17,620 nucleotides of DNA from Actinomycetes bacterium (GCA_021799915.1 JAJYZN010000037.1:1-17620); one strand, 5' to 3'; counted from the first letter of the stretch, positions 1 through 5,995 are shown. The notes: generated by a model not told the origin, from the sequence alone. Program-made: numbers and translations.

Positions 1-104
1 TCCACCGTGTCCCCTCTCTCGAGCGTCGACTTTGGGCGGCAACGCTACGCCGAGAGGGCACCGACGGCGGGTGGCTACCCACACGAAACAGCGAGGAGCC
101 GAAC
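1..104. other. Left flank of the TnpB remnant, no recognisable gene
   Basis: The frame of the downstream TnpB fragment stays open to the window edge through this stretch, but the translation does not resemble the middle of a TnpB protein. The Glu-containing RuvC-II motif expected just before the conserved NMTASAKG block is absent. I infer that homology to the transposon protein stops almost exactly at the ATG at 105. This may be an old deletion or recombination joint. The left end of the element is not visible. Confidence 0.5.
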
Positions 105-554
105 ATGACCGCCTCCGCCAAGGGGACGGTGGAAGCACCTGGCACCAACGTTGCAGCGAAGGCGGGGCTGAGCCGAGGCATCCTCGACAACACCCCTGCT
201 GAGCGTCGGCGTCAGTTCGAGTACAAAGGTCCGAAGTTCGGATCATTGGTGGTAGCGGTTCCTCCGTTTACAACCAGTCGGCGTTGCTCGAAATGCACAG
301 CCGTCGACCCGGCCAACCGGCCTGGGTGCGGGCGGCTGTTCGCCTGTGTCTTGTGTGGGTACCAAGAGCATGCCGACAAGAATGCGGCCAAGAACATCGA
401 AGCTTTGGCTGTCAAGATTGCAGCACAGACCGCCGGACCGGCGGGGACGAAAGTCCACAACAGCACGGGCAGGCGCAAGCCGAGTCAGAGCCGTAAGGCC
501 GAAGGCGGTTCCGTGAAGCCGACCATGCACAGCATGGAAAGCAGAGTGGCGTGA
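105..554 (+). pseudogene. TnpB (OrfB/IS1341-type) RNA-guided nuclease, C-terminal fragment
   Basis: The 149 residues match the C-terminal part of TnpB. A basic block at residues 1-40 begins NMTASAKGT-like. The zinc ribbon follows, with CSKC at about 61-64 and CVLC at about 81-84. The RuvC-III segment HADKNAAKNIE supplies the last catalytic Asp. Full-length TnpB is about 350-450 residues; the helical N-terminal domain and the RuvC-I Asp and RuvC-II Glu regions are missing, so nuclease activity is not expected. A GAGGAG lies 6 nt before the ATG at 105, an ideal ribosome-binding site, so a short protein could still be made. The basic Ser/Arg-rich tail after residue 115 is usual for this family. 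I call it a pseudogene because key catalytic motifs are gone, but a domesticated zinc-ribbon fragment cannot be excluded. Confidence 0.8.
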
Positions 555-566
555 ACAGCGCCACCG

Positions 567-592
567 AAGCCCCGCCTTTTAGGGCGGGGTGG
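567..592 (+). other. IS right-end stem-loop / putative 3' part of TnpB guide (omega/re) RNA
   Basis: CCCCGCC (570-576) pairs perfectly with GGCGGGG (583-589) around a short T-rich loop, with G-T wobbles possible on both sides of the stem. It sits 15 nt after the tnpB stop. In IS200/IS605 elements this position holds the right-end hairpin, which is also the 3' scaffold of the guide RNA. In such elements the bases just outside the right end serve as guide, here about 599-618. It could also work as a weak terminator. Confidence 0.65.
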
Positions 593-600
593 CGTCACGT

Positions 601-994
601 TACTACTATCAGCGCAGCGGATGGAGCCCGACCGTCATGCCCGGTGGACCGCCGCGCCAGAACGATGCCCGTCGCCTGCGACGCCCAGCGCCGAACGGCA
701 CTTCTCGGCGCGCCCCAACCGCAGGGCCACGGCACGTCCGAGTCGACGGCAGGGGTGCGGGTGTTGGATCGCTGGAACCATCGTTCTGGGGTGCTCAAGC
801 GACGATCGCGGTTCGTGGCCCCGCAACTCGCACGGAACCATTTGGACCACCTTTTGTAGTTTGCCAACGTCCCTCGTCGTGCCGGACATCGATCCTTGAC
901 CCGGCGATCTGGACGGGGAGCGATCACCGTGGGCAAAGCCGAGAACGGCGGTGCGCCGGCTTGGAGCGCAGCATGTACCAAGTACGATGGCAGT
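601..994. other. Intergenic stretch with no supported gene
   Basis: About 390 bp between the IS remnant and peptide deformylase. Several short open frames exist on both strands, but none shows a recognisable domain, an SD, or the strong G/C third-position bias of the real genes here. No tRNA-like cloverleaf was seen. A TTGACC (896-901) could be a -35 element for def, but I see no convincing -10 at 17 bp. A GGGGAG at 915-920 sits 8 nt before an in-frame GTG at 929 and may give a longer deformylase start. Confidence 0.6.
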
Positions 995-1516
995 GTGGCG
1001 ACGTACCCCATCCGTCTCTACGGTGATCCGGTCCTACGGCGGGCGACCCGCGAGGTCGACGAGATCGACGGTGCCGTGGCGAAGCTCGCCCAGGACATGA
1101 TCGAGACGATGTACGACGCTCCGGGCACGGGTCTGGCGGCGAACCAAGTCGGCGTCGAGCGGCGGATGTTCGTCTACGACGTCGGCCAGGGCCCGCGGAC
1201 CATCATCAACCCCAAGATCATCGAGTCGGACGGGGAATGGGTCTACGACGAAGGGTGCTTGTCGGTCCCTGGGCTGAGCTGGCCGATCGTCCGGCCGGAC
1301 CGGGTGCACTTGGTCGGTCGCGACCTCGACGGGAACGAGGTGTCGATCGAGGCCGACACCTTGGAGGGGCGGGTCTTCCAGCACGAGCTCGACCACCTCG
1401 ACGGCGTGCTGCTGGTCGAGCGCCTCGACGAGGACCAGCGCCGTGAAGCAGTGAGGATTCTTCGGTCGCGCAATCTGACAGTACGTCTCGATCCCGACGG
1501 CCTCTCCAGGGCCTGA
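995..1516 (+). CDS. def: Peptide deformylase
   Basis: Removes the formyl group from the N-terminal methionine of nascent proteins; a cytoplasmic metalloenzyme. All three family motifs are present: GTGLAANQ (residues 44-51, GxGxAAxQ), EGCLS (86-90, metal-binding Cys88) and QHELDH (129-134, metal ligands His130 and His134, catalytic Glu131). The GTG at 995 gives 173 residues, the normal family length, starting a few residues before the conserved RLYGDPVLR. The frame is open upstream. A GTG at 929 has a good SD (GGGGAG, 8-nt spacing) and would add 22 residues, but those codons lack the high GC3 of the rest and look non-conserved, so I prefer 995, possibly leaderless. It is monocistronic and convergent with the methyltransferase gene, with 44 bp between stop codons. 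Confidence 0.95.
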   Translation: MATYPIRLYGDPVLRRATREVDEIDGAVAKLAQDMIETMYDAPGTGLAANQVGVERRMFVYDVGQGPRTIINPKIIESDGEWVYDEGCLSVPGLSWPIVRPDRVHLVGRDLDGNEVSIEADTLEGRVFQHELDHLDGVLLVERLDEDQRREAVRILRSRNLTVRLDPDGLSRA

Positions 1517-1524
1517 GCGGTACA

Positions 1525-1538
1525 CCGGGCAAGCCCGG
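1525..1538. terminator. Small hairpin between convergent def and methyltransferase genes
   Basis: CCGGG-CAAG-CCCGG forms a 5-bp stem with a tetraloop 8 nt after the def stop. There is no T-tract on either side, so if it acts as a terminator it is a weak, bidirectional one. The call rests mainly on position. Confidence 0.3.
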
Positions 1539-1560
1539 GGCGTCAGTGGCGTCGAGGATG

Positions 1561-2181
1561 TCAGGTAGCCGCGGGTCGCCGGCCTGCGCCTCGGATCGTC
1601 GGGCGCACGATCCCGGGAGCCTTGCGCATGCTCTCGCGTTCGATGCGTTCGATCGTGAAACCGGTCCGCACGATGGCATCCTCGGTACGTCTGGTGAGAT
1701 GGCAGTTGCCCGAGAGGAGCCGCCACCCCGGCTCGATCCGCCGCTGCCAGGCAAGACGTGAGGGGCGGTCGACGGCGGCGACGTGTTCCATGAACACCAG
1801 CCGGCCGCCGGGGCGGAGCACCCGATGGATCTCGGAGAGGGCGGCGTCGGGGTCGCGCACCGAGCAGAGCACGAGCGTCGCCACGACTGCGTCGAACGAC
1901 GACGCTTCGAACGGGAGGCGTTCTGCCGGGGCATCCACCACGGTGGCCCGGCGCCGGGCGGCGACCGGCTCGAGGAGCCTCCTCATGTGCCGGTCGGGCT
2001 CGGACAGGACCAGCTCGGTGACTTCGGCAGGGTAGAGGGCGACGTTGGCGCCGGTCCCCGCGCCGACTTCGAGGACCGAGCCCCCGAGGCCAGCCAGCAG
2101 CTCGGCGCGCCACTCGCTGAGGCAGGCCTCCTCGACACCGTGCATGAAGCGGTCGTAGAGGGCCGCTGCCGGCTTCAGCAT
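1561..2181 (-). CDS. Class I SAM-dependent methyltransferase, METTL7-like
   Basis: The 206-residue protein has the SAM-binding motif VLEVGAGTG at residues 36-44, an acidic post-strand-2 region (SEPDRH, 60-65), the block ATLVLCSV (101-108) and RVLRPGGRLVFMEHV (120-134). TLVLCSV, RVLRPGG, EHVA and the later WQ...EPxW...GxCxLTR pattern are what I recall from the METTL7/TMT1 family, whose human members methylate alkyl thiols and hydrogen sulfide. Bacterial relatives are usually annotated only as methyltransferases, so the substrate is inference. The ATG at 2181 (preceded by GAGAAGG) is chosen because longer starts run into the repressor gene and lack conserved sequence. No N-terminal membrane anchor is seen, unlike human METTL7. 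It lies 73 bp downstream of a CstR-like repressor on the same strand and is probably cotranscribed with it. Confidence 0.85.
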   Translation of the reverse strand: MLKPAAALYDRFMHGVEEACLSEWRAELLAGLGGSVLEVGAGTGANVALYPAEVTELVLSEPDRHMRRLLEPVAARRRATVVDAPAERLPFEASSFDAVVATLVLCSVRDPDAALSEIHRVLRPGGRLVFMEHVAAVDRPSRLAWQRRIEPGWRLLSGNCHLTRRTEDAIVRTGFTIERIERESMRKAPGIVRPTIRGAGRRPAAT

Positions 2182-2254
2182 GCCGGCCTTCTCGTCGCTC
2201 TGGCGGCAGGCGCCAATGAGCCGCCGGTGAGTGAGCGGGCGCCGGTCCCTGCGC

Positions 2255-2524
2255 TCATGCCAGAGAGAGGAAGAGCTCTTCCATGCGCCGAGCCCGACTG
2301 GCATCCCCGGCGCCGTCAGCTCCCGCCTCGAAGCACTGGCGCATACCCGACGCCACGATCTTGACCCCAGCTCTGCTGAGGGCGCGGCTCGCCGCTGCGA
2401 GCTGGGTCACCACGTCCTCGCAGTCGCGGCCGTCGTCGATCATGCGGACGATGCCGGCGAGCTGCCCTTCGACACGGCGCAGTCGTGCCCTCACCTGTGC
2501 CGCGGTGGACTCGTCCAGCTGCAT
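2255..2524 (-). CDS. CsoR/CstR/FrmR-family (DUF156) transcriptional repressor, CstR-like ligand set
   Basis: An 89-residue all-helical repressor of the DUF156 family (RVEGQLAGIVRMIDDGRDCEDVVTQ at the usual place, written here as positions 17-41). The two family cysteines are Cys35 and Cys64, with the same 29-residue spacing as Cys36/Cys65 of mycobacterial CsoR and Cys31/Cys60 of staphylococcal CstR. The copper-ligand His (four residues before the second Cys) is Gly60 here. Loss of that His while both Cys remain is the CstR pattern, so a persulfide/sulfide sensor is more likely than a Cu(I) sensor. There is no SD at the ATG (2524). A -10-like TAGGGT ends 7 nt upstream and a family-type operator lies in the promoter spacer, so the gene is probably leaderless and autorepressed. 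The next gene downstream is the thiol-methyltransferase-like gene. Confidence 0.88.
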   Translation of the reverse strand: MQLDESTAAQVRARLRRVEGQLAGIVRMIDDGRDCEDVVTQLAAASRALSRAGVKIVASGMRQCFEAGADGAGDASRARRMEELFLSLA

Positions 2525-2530
2525 AGGCAG

Positions 2531-2559
2531 ACCCTACATACCCCATGGGGTACTGGCAA
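2531..2559 (-). promoter_or_regulatory. Promoter of the CstR-like gene with embedded CsoR-family operator
   Basis: Read on the minus strand, TTGCCA (2554-2559) is the -35 and TAGGGT (2531-2536) the -10, with exactly 17 bp between. The spacer contains TACCCCATGGGGTA (2539-2552), a perfect 14-bp palindrome of the C-tract/G-tract type bound by CsoR, CstR and FrmR repressors. The predicted start site falls on or next to the A of the ATG at 2524. Bound repressor would cover the core promoter directly. Confidence 0.75.
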
Positions 2560-2602
2560 GCGCGCGATGCCGGCGGGGACGCGCCTGGCGGGCCAACAAT
2601 GC

Positions 2603-3724
2603 TCAGTGGAGGGTGCCGGTTGCCGCCTGGAGCCCGAGGCTGGTCGATGCGACGACGATCCAGAGCACCGCACCGAGTGCCAGCGGACGCAGGCCGGTCC
2701 GGCGGATGTCGCGGAAGCGAGTGGAGAGCCCGATGGCCGCCAGGGCGATGGTGATCATGAACTGCGCAAGGTCGGAGAGCCCTCCGTGCCAACTGCCCGG
2801 GATCCAGCCGAACGTGTTGATGGTGACCGCGAGGAGGAACCACCCGATGAAGATCGGCAGGACCGGTGCGAGACGGCGGTGGAGCCGGACCCGCTCGACC
2901 GCGGGGTCCTCGGGGCCGCGTGAACGGCTGCGCCAGATGCCGAGGCCGATGGCGATGGGGATGATCATGAGGGTTCGGGTGAGCTTGACGACCACCGCCG
3001 TCGAGGTCGCGCCGTGCCCGAAGATGGTCGAGGCTGCGACGACCGACGACAGGTCGTTGATCGCCGTCCCTGCCCACAAGCCGAAGGAGTGGGGCCCGAG
3101 GTGCAGCAGACGGCCGATGGTCGGGAACGTGAGCACGGCCAGCACGTTGAAGGTGAAGATGGTGGCGATTGCGTAGGACACGTCCACTTCGGGGGCGTCG
3201 ATCACGGCGTCGGTGGCGGCGATCGCCGACGCACCGCAGATCCCGGTGCCGACTCCGATCAGGGTCCGCAGGTCGCGGTCGATGTGAAGGAGACGGCCGA
3301 CAAGGGCGGCGGCCAGGAGCGCGACAGACAGCGTCCCCAAGAGCACCGGCAGTGACGAGGAACCGGTCGCCAGGACCTGGCGGAACGACAGCACGGTCCC
3401 GAAGACGACGATCGACGTCTGCAGTACCGCTTTGGAGGAGAAGTGGATGCCGGGCCGCAACGCATCCGCAGGCGGCCGGAGGACCGCGATCACGATGCCG
3501 ATCAGGATGGCGATCACCGGCGCGCCCACCACGGCGGCGAAGTGCCCGGCGACCGTGGCGACCACGGCGATCGCCAATGCGAGCCCCAGTCCCGGGATGA
3601 TCGCAACCAGGTGGGCACGGCTCCAGCGGCCGACGGGCTGGGGTGCAGGCGCGTCGGTGGTCGGGAGCTCGGTGGCGGCGAGGTCGGTGGCCGGTCCGGC
3701 CAATGGGGGCGTCGGGAAGTCCAC
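2603..3724 (-). CDS. YeiH-family (PF03601) putative sulfate exporter
   Basis: A polytopic membrane protein of 373 residues with about ten hydrophobic segments. Family signatures are GTGICGASAIAA and AGTAINDLSSVVAA, which align with the paired re-entrant motifs of YeiH-type proteins, usually annotated as putative sulfate exporter family. Transport activity is not proven for the family. The GTG at 3724 is chosen because it precedes a short Pro/Thr-rich cytoplasmic leader and the first membrane helix, and because earlier starts would enter the divergent LysR gene. The SD is weak. The divergent yeiE-yeiH arrangement known from enterobacteria is reproduced here. It is followed, after 78 bp, by the CstR-like gene on the same strand. 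Confidence 0.88.
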   Translation of the reverse strand: MDFPTPPLAGPATDLAATELPTTDAPAPQPVGRWSRAHLVAIIPGLGLALAIAVVATVAGHFAAVVGAPVIAILIGIVIAVLRPPADALRPGIHFSSKAVLQTSIVVFGTVLSFRQVLATGSSSLPVLLGTLSVALLAAALVGRLLHIDRDLRTLIGVGTGICGASAIAATDAVIDAPEVDVSYAIATIFTFNVLAVLTFPTIGRLLHLGPHSFGLWAGTAINDLSSVVAASTIFGHGATSTAVVVKLTRTLMIIPIAIGLGIWRSRSRGPEDPAVERVRLHRRLAPVLPIFIGWFLLAVTINTFGWIPGSWHGGLSDLAQFMITIALAAIGLSTRFRDIRRTGLRPLALGAVLWIVVASTSLGLQAATGTLH

Positions 3725-3794
3725 GTTCCCAGCCTGAGGGTAGGAGCAGCGCAGAGGAAGTGCGATTCTCCTTGCGTACCGATAATGTTTCCTT
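3725..3794. promoter_or_regulatory. Divergent promoter region of the YeiH-type and LysR genes
   Basis: This 70-bp gap must hold both promoters. On the plus strand GATAAT (3781-3786) is a near-consensus -10 whose spacing puts +1 at the A of the LysR ATG (3795), so that mRNA is probably leaderless; no good -35 is visible. An interrupted dyad ATAA-N7-TTAT (3782-3796) overlaps this -10 and the start codon. Its size fits the T-N11-A LysR box, suggesting autorepression. I do not see a convincing -10 for the YeiH-type gene. Confidence 0.5.
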
Positions 3795-4712
3795 ATGCCT
3801 CTGCCCGAGCCGGTCCCGGACCTGGTCTCGCTCGACCTGCTCGACAGCGTGGTCCAGCTCGGGTCGATCCGACGGGCCGCCGTGGCCCATGGCATCAGCC
3901 AGCCGGCCGCCAGCATGCGATTGCGGGTCCTCGAACGGGCTCTGGGCCTCGCCTTGCTGGATCGCTCCGGTGGCCGGGCAACGCCAACCCTTGCCGGTGA
4001 GGCGGTGAACGAATGGGGTCGGCGCGTCCTCGACGCGACGCGCGACCTGCTCACCGGAGCCGAGGCGTTGCGTCACGACGGACGGACGCAAGTGCGGATC
4101 GCCGCCAGCATGACGGTTGCCGAGTACCTCGTGCCCGGGTGGCTCCAGCGCATGGCCCTCGCGATGCCCGAGGTGACGGCGTCGCTCCAGATGGGCAATT
4201 CGGAGCAGGTGGCCGCAGTGGTGGCTGCCGGGGGGGCCGATCTCGGGTTCGTCGAGGGTCACGCCGTCCCGGCAGGGATGGAGAGCCGCACTGTCGTGGC
4301 CGACGAGCTGGTGGTAGTGGTGACACCGTCGCACCCGTGGGCCCGCCGCCGCCGGCCCGTCAGCGCAGACGAGCTCGCGAGGACCCCTCTCGTCGTGCGC
4401 GAACGGGGATCGGGCACGAGGGATGTGCTCGAGACCGCGCTCGGCCGCTTGGACCTCACGGTCACGGCTCGAGTCGAGCTGGGCTCGACGACGGCGATCA
4501 AGACGGCGATCCAATCGGGCACGGGTCCCTCCGTGCTGAGCTCGCTGGCCGTACGGGCAGAGACCGAGGACGGGCGGCTGGTCGTCGTGCCCGTGGCCGA
4601 CCTCGCGCTCCGCCGGGCGATCCGAGCCGTGTGGGCCGAGGGCCGGCCGCTCTCGAGGGCGGCCGCCGGGTTCTTGGCCGCCGCGGGGCACCATCGGGCC
4701 GCGGGGCCCTGA
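3795..4712 (+). CDS. LysR-family transcriptional regulator, divergent from the YeiH-type gene
   Basis: A 305-residue LTTR. The N-terminal winged helix-turn-helix is at about residues 10-65 (LLDSVVQLGSIRRAAVAHGI, then SQPAASMRLRVLERALG), and the periplasmic-binding-protein-like effector domain starts near RTQVRIAASMTVAEYLVP. That opening resembles the CysB/YeiE/CbbR-type LTTRs of anion and sulfur metabolism. The divergent arrangement with a YeiH-type gene is the enterobacterial yeiE-yeiH order, so the exporter is its most likely target. The inducer is unknown; sulfite or another small anion is a guess from context. There is no SD at the ATG, and a -10 lies 8 nt upstream. It is convergent with a second LysR gene, with 13 nt between stop codons. 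Confidence 0.92.
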   Translation: MPLPEPVPDLVSLDLLDSVVQLGSIRRAAVAHGISQPAASMRLRVLERALGLALLDRSGGRATPTLAGEAVNEWGRRVLDATRDLLTGAEALRHDGRTQVRIAASMTVAEYLVPGWLQRMALAMPEVTASLQMGNSEQVAAVVAAGGADLGFVEGHAVPAGMESRTVVADELVVVVTPSHPWARRRRPVSADELARTPLVVRERGSGTRDVLETALGRLDLTVTARVELGSTTAIKTAIQSGTGPSVLSSLAVRAETEDGRLVVVPVADLALRRAIRAVWAEGRPLSRAAAGFLAAAGHHRAAGP

Positions 4713-4728
4713 ACGGGCGGACCCGTCA
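4710..4728. terminator. Hairpin spanning both stop codons of convergent LysR genes
   Basis: CGGG-CGGA-CCCG (4714-4725) is extended by pairing of TGA (4710-4712, stop of the plus gene) with TCA (4726-4728, stop of the minus gene), with one bulged A at 4713. It gives a seven-pair stem. There is no T-tract. It may be a compact bidirectional transcription barrier. Confidence 0.35.
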
Positions 4729-5754
4729 GGAAGCGCGCGTGCCGGCGACCGGGTGGAGACCGCTCGGCACGTGATCGGCCTCTTGGACGATGACGTAGAG
4801 CAGGTCGATCACCGCACGCGTCGGTGCCGAGGGCAGCCCGCGGCTCCGCAGTGCGACGCCAACTTGGCGCCGGGGGAAGCCCTCGATCGGGATGAGACGG
4901 AACCGGTCCCTCTGGTTGCCCGGAACCGCCGATGCCGGGAGGATGGCCGGGCCGTACCCGTCGAACGTGAGGGAGGCGATCATACGGAGGCCGTCGACTT
5001 CGATCGAGGGGTGGAGCACGACACCTGCCGGCCGCACGGTCGCATCGATCTCGTCGCGCAATGCGGTGCCCGGCAGTGGGAGGAGCAGCTCGAGGTCGCC
5101 CAGTGCCGACACCGCGATCGGCGGCAGCGCGTCCGGCTCGGCATCGATCCCGCCGCTGCCGCCATCGTGGGCACCCGTGCCCGGGGTCGAGCCGTTCGCC
5201 AGGTGCCGCTGCGACGCGGTCGCGCCCTTGGCGACCAGTGGATGGTCGGCAGGGACCACGAGCACGAGGTCTTCTTCGAACAGCGGCGAGGCCGCCAGCT
5301 CGTCGCCGGGCACCGGCATCGTGACCACCGCCAAGTCGAGCTGGCCCGAGACCAAGCGCGGCTCGAGCGTGGTGCTCGTGCCGTCGGCCACGGTGATCTG
5401 GACCCGGGGGTAGCGCTCCCGAAGGCGGCTGAACAGACGAGGCACCAGCCATCGTCCGGTGGTGCCGATCATCCCGACCCGGACCGTGCCGCTCACGTCA
5501 TGGCGCATCGCGCCCACGTCAGCCACCATCGCGTCCATCTCGGCCAGCATCCGCCGGGTCCGGGCGACCACGACCTCGCCTTCCTCGGTCAGCCGGCCGC
5601 TCGAGCGGTCGACCAGCATCACGTCCATCTCCCTCTCCAAGCGGGCCACATGGGCCGAGACGTTGGATTGGACGGTGCCGAGGGACTCGGCAGCGGCCGA
5701 GAAGCTCCCGGTGTCGGCGATGCCGACCAGTGCTTGCAGATGTTTTATGTCCAC
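4726..5754 (-). CDS. LysR-family transcriptional regulator
   Basis: A 342-residue LTTR with a typical N-terminal HTH (MDIKHLQALVGIADTGSFSA, then AAESLGTVQSNVSAHVARLE) and an effector-binding domain from about residue 90 (GTVRVGMIGTTGRWLVPRL). It is longer than the usual 290-310 residues, because a Gly/Ser/Asp-rich stretch of about 25 residues follows KGATASQRHLANG near residue 185, inside the effector domain. The start is a GTG at 5754, with the conserved MD-x-K-x-L just after it. No SD is evident. The target is unknown. Its divergent neighbour is the HAD/PlsC-murT-gatD operon, 241 bp away, which under the usual LTTR layout makes that operon a candidate target. Confidence 0.92.
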   Translation of the reverse strand: MDIKHLQALVGIADTGSFSAAAESLGTVQSNVSAHVARLEREMDVMLVDRSSGRLTEEGEVVVARTRRMLAEMDAMVADVGAMRHDVSGTVRVGMIGTTGRWLVPRLFSRLRERYPRVQITVADGTSTTLEPRLVSGQLDLAVVTMPVPGDELAASPLFEEDLVLVVPADHPLVAKGATASQRHLANGSTPGTGAHDGGSGGIDAEPDALPPIAVSALGDLELLLPLPGTALRDEIDATVRPAGVVLHPSIEVDGLRMIASLTFDGYGPAILPASAVPGNQRDRFRLIPIEGFPRRQVGVALRSRGLPSAPTRAVIDLLYVIVQEADHVPSGLHPVAGTRAS

Positions 5755-5771
5755 GGGGTCACACTTCGTTC

Positions 5772-5818
5772 TGACGCTAGCTGGCGTTCACAGCCTGATC
5801 TGATAAGACGATGATAAG
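5772..5818. promoter_or_regulatory. Candidate LysR-binding and operator repeats upstream of the second LysR gene
   Basis: An imperfect dyad TGACGC-N6-GCGTTCA (5772-5790) has the size of an LTTR box. Next to it, TGATAAG occurs twice as a direct repeat (5801-5807 and 5812-5818) with an 11-bp period, about one helical turn, preceded by a further TGATC (5796-5800). On the minus strand the repeats read CTTATCA and include TATCAT (5811-5816), a good -10 for the LysR gene. These are pattern calls only. Confidence 0.4.
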
Positions 5819-5834
5819 TATCTCACGAAACTGC

Positions 5835-5863
5835 TTGACAGATTGGACGCGATCCGCCAGAAT
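5835..5863 (+). promoter_or_regulatory. Promoter of the HAD/PlsC-murT-gatD operon
   Basis: A perfect consensus -35, TTGACA (5835-5840), is followed after exactly 17 bp by CAGAAT (5858-5863), four of six -10 positions with the key A2 and T6. Transcription would start near 5870 and give a leader of about 125 nt before the HAD/PlsC start. Confidence 0.6.
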
Positions 5864-5916
5864 GGCAACAGACCGCAGGGAAACCGGAATCCCCCCCTCC
5901 GTTCCTGGCGAGTCGA

Positions 5917-5953
5917 GTGAAGGGATCGCCTCCCCCCCCGGCGATCCCTTCAC
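5917..5953 (+). promoter_or_regulatory. Perfect 14-bp hairpin with C-rich loop in the operon leader
   Basis: GTGAAGGGATCGCC (5917-5930) pairs over its whole length with GGCGATCCCTTCAC (5940-5953) around a 9-nt loop, T followed by eight C. No T-run follows, so it is not a canonical terminator. It lies in the predicted 5' leader. CCTCCCC at the stem/loop border (5929-5935) is exactly complementary to GGGGAGG (5962-5968), an SD-like sequence just downstream, so the structure could hide or expose that site. A second C7 run lies at 5891-5897. Confidence 0.7.
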
Positions 5954-5995
5954 CGCGTTCAGGGGAGGTTTCGGCTGCGGAGCGCGTGCCAGAGG

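Larger units (their letters stand above)
105..600 (+). mobile_element. Remnant of an IS200/IS605-family (IS1341-like) element, right part only
   Basis: The segment holds the 3' third of a tnpB gene followed 15 nt later by a GC-rich stem-loop (570-589) of the kind found at the right end of IS200/IS605 elements. Neither a TnpA (Y1 transposase) gene nor a left end is visible, so the element cannot move by itself. The outer boundary is set by analogy, shortly after the hairpin near the GTCAC at 594-598. Loss of the 5' two thirds of tnpB indicates decay, although the retained right end is intact. Confidence 0.7.

Noticed and set aside
595..1011. Minus-strand open frame of 138 codons between the IS remnant and def
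   Set aside because: It has no domain and no SD, mixed composition, and runs into the def coding start; treated as chance.
2182..2304. 41-residue N-terminal extension of the METTL7-like methyltransferase
   Set aside because: It overlaps the end of the CstR-like gene and lacks conserved features; the ATG at 2181 fits the start of the methyltransferase fold.
3725..4054. N-terminal extension of the YeiH-type protein
   Set aside because: It would overlap the divergent LysR coding region by 260 bp, and the extra residues are Arg/Ser-rich without homology.
2316..4694. A 792-codon minus-strand open frame through the YeiH-type and first LysR genes
   Set aside because: It is the shadow of two well-supported genes in other frames. 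The translation is Arg/Pro/His-rich without any domain, as expected from GC-rich antisense frames.
5917..5953. The 14-bp hairpin as an intrinsic terminator
   Set aside because: No T-tract follows and there is no gene upstream on the plus strand for it to end; a leader RNA element fits better.
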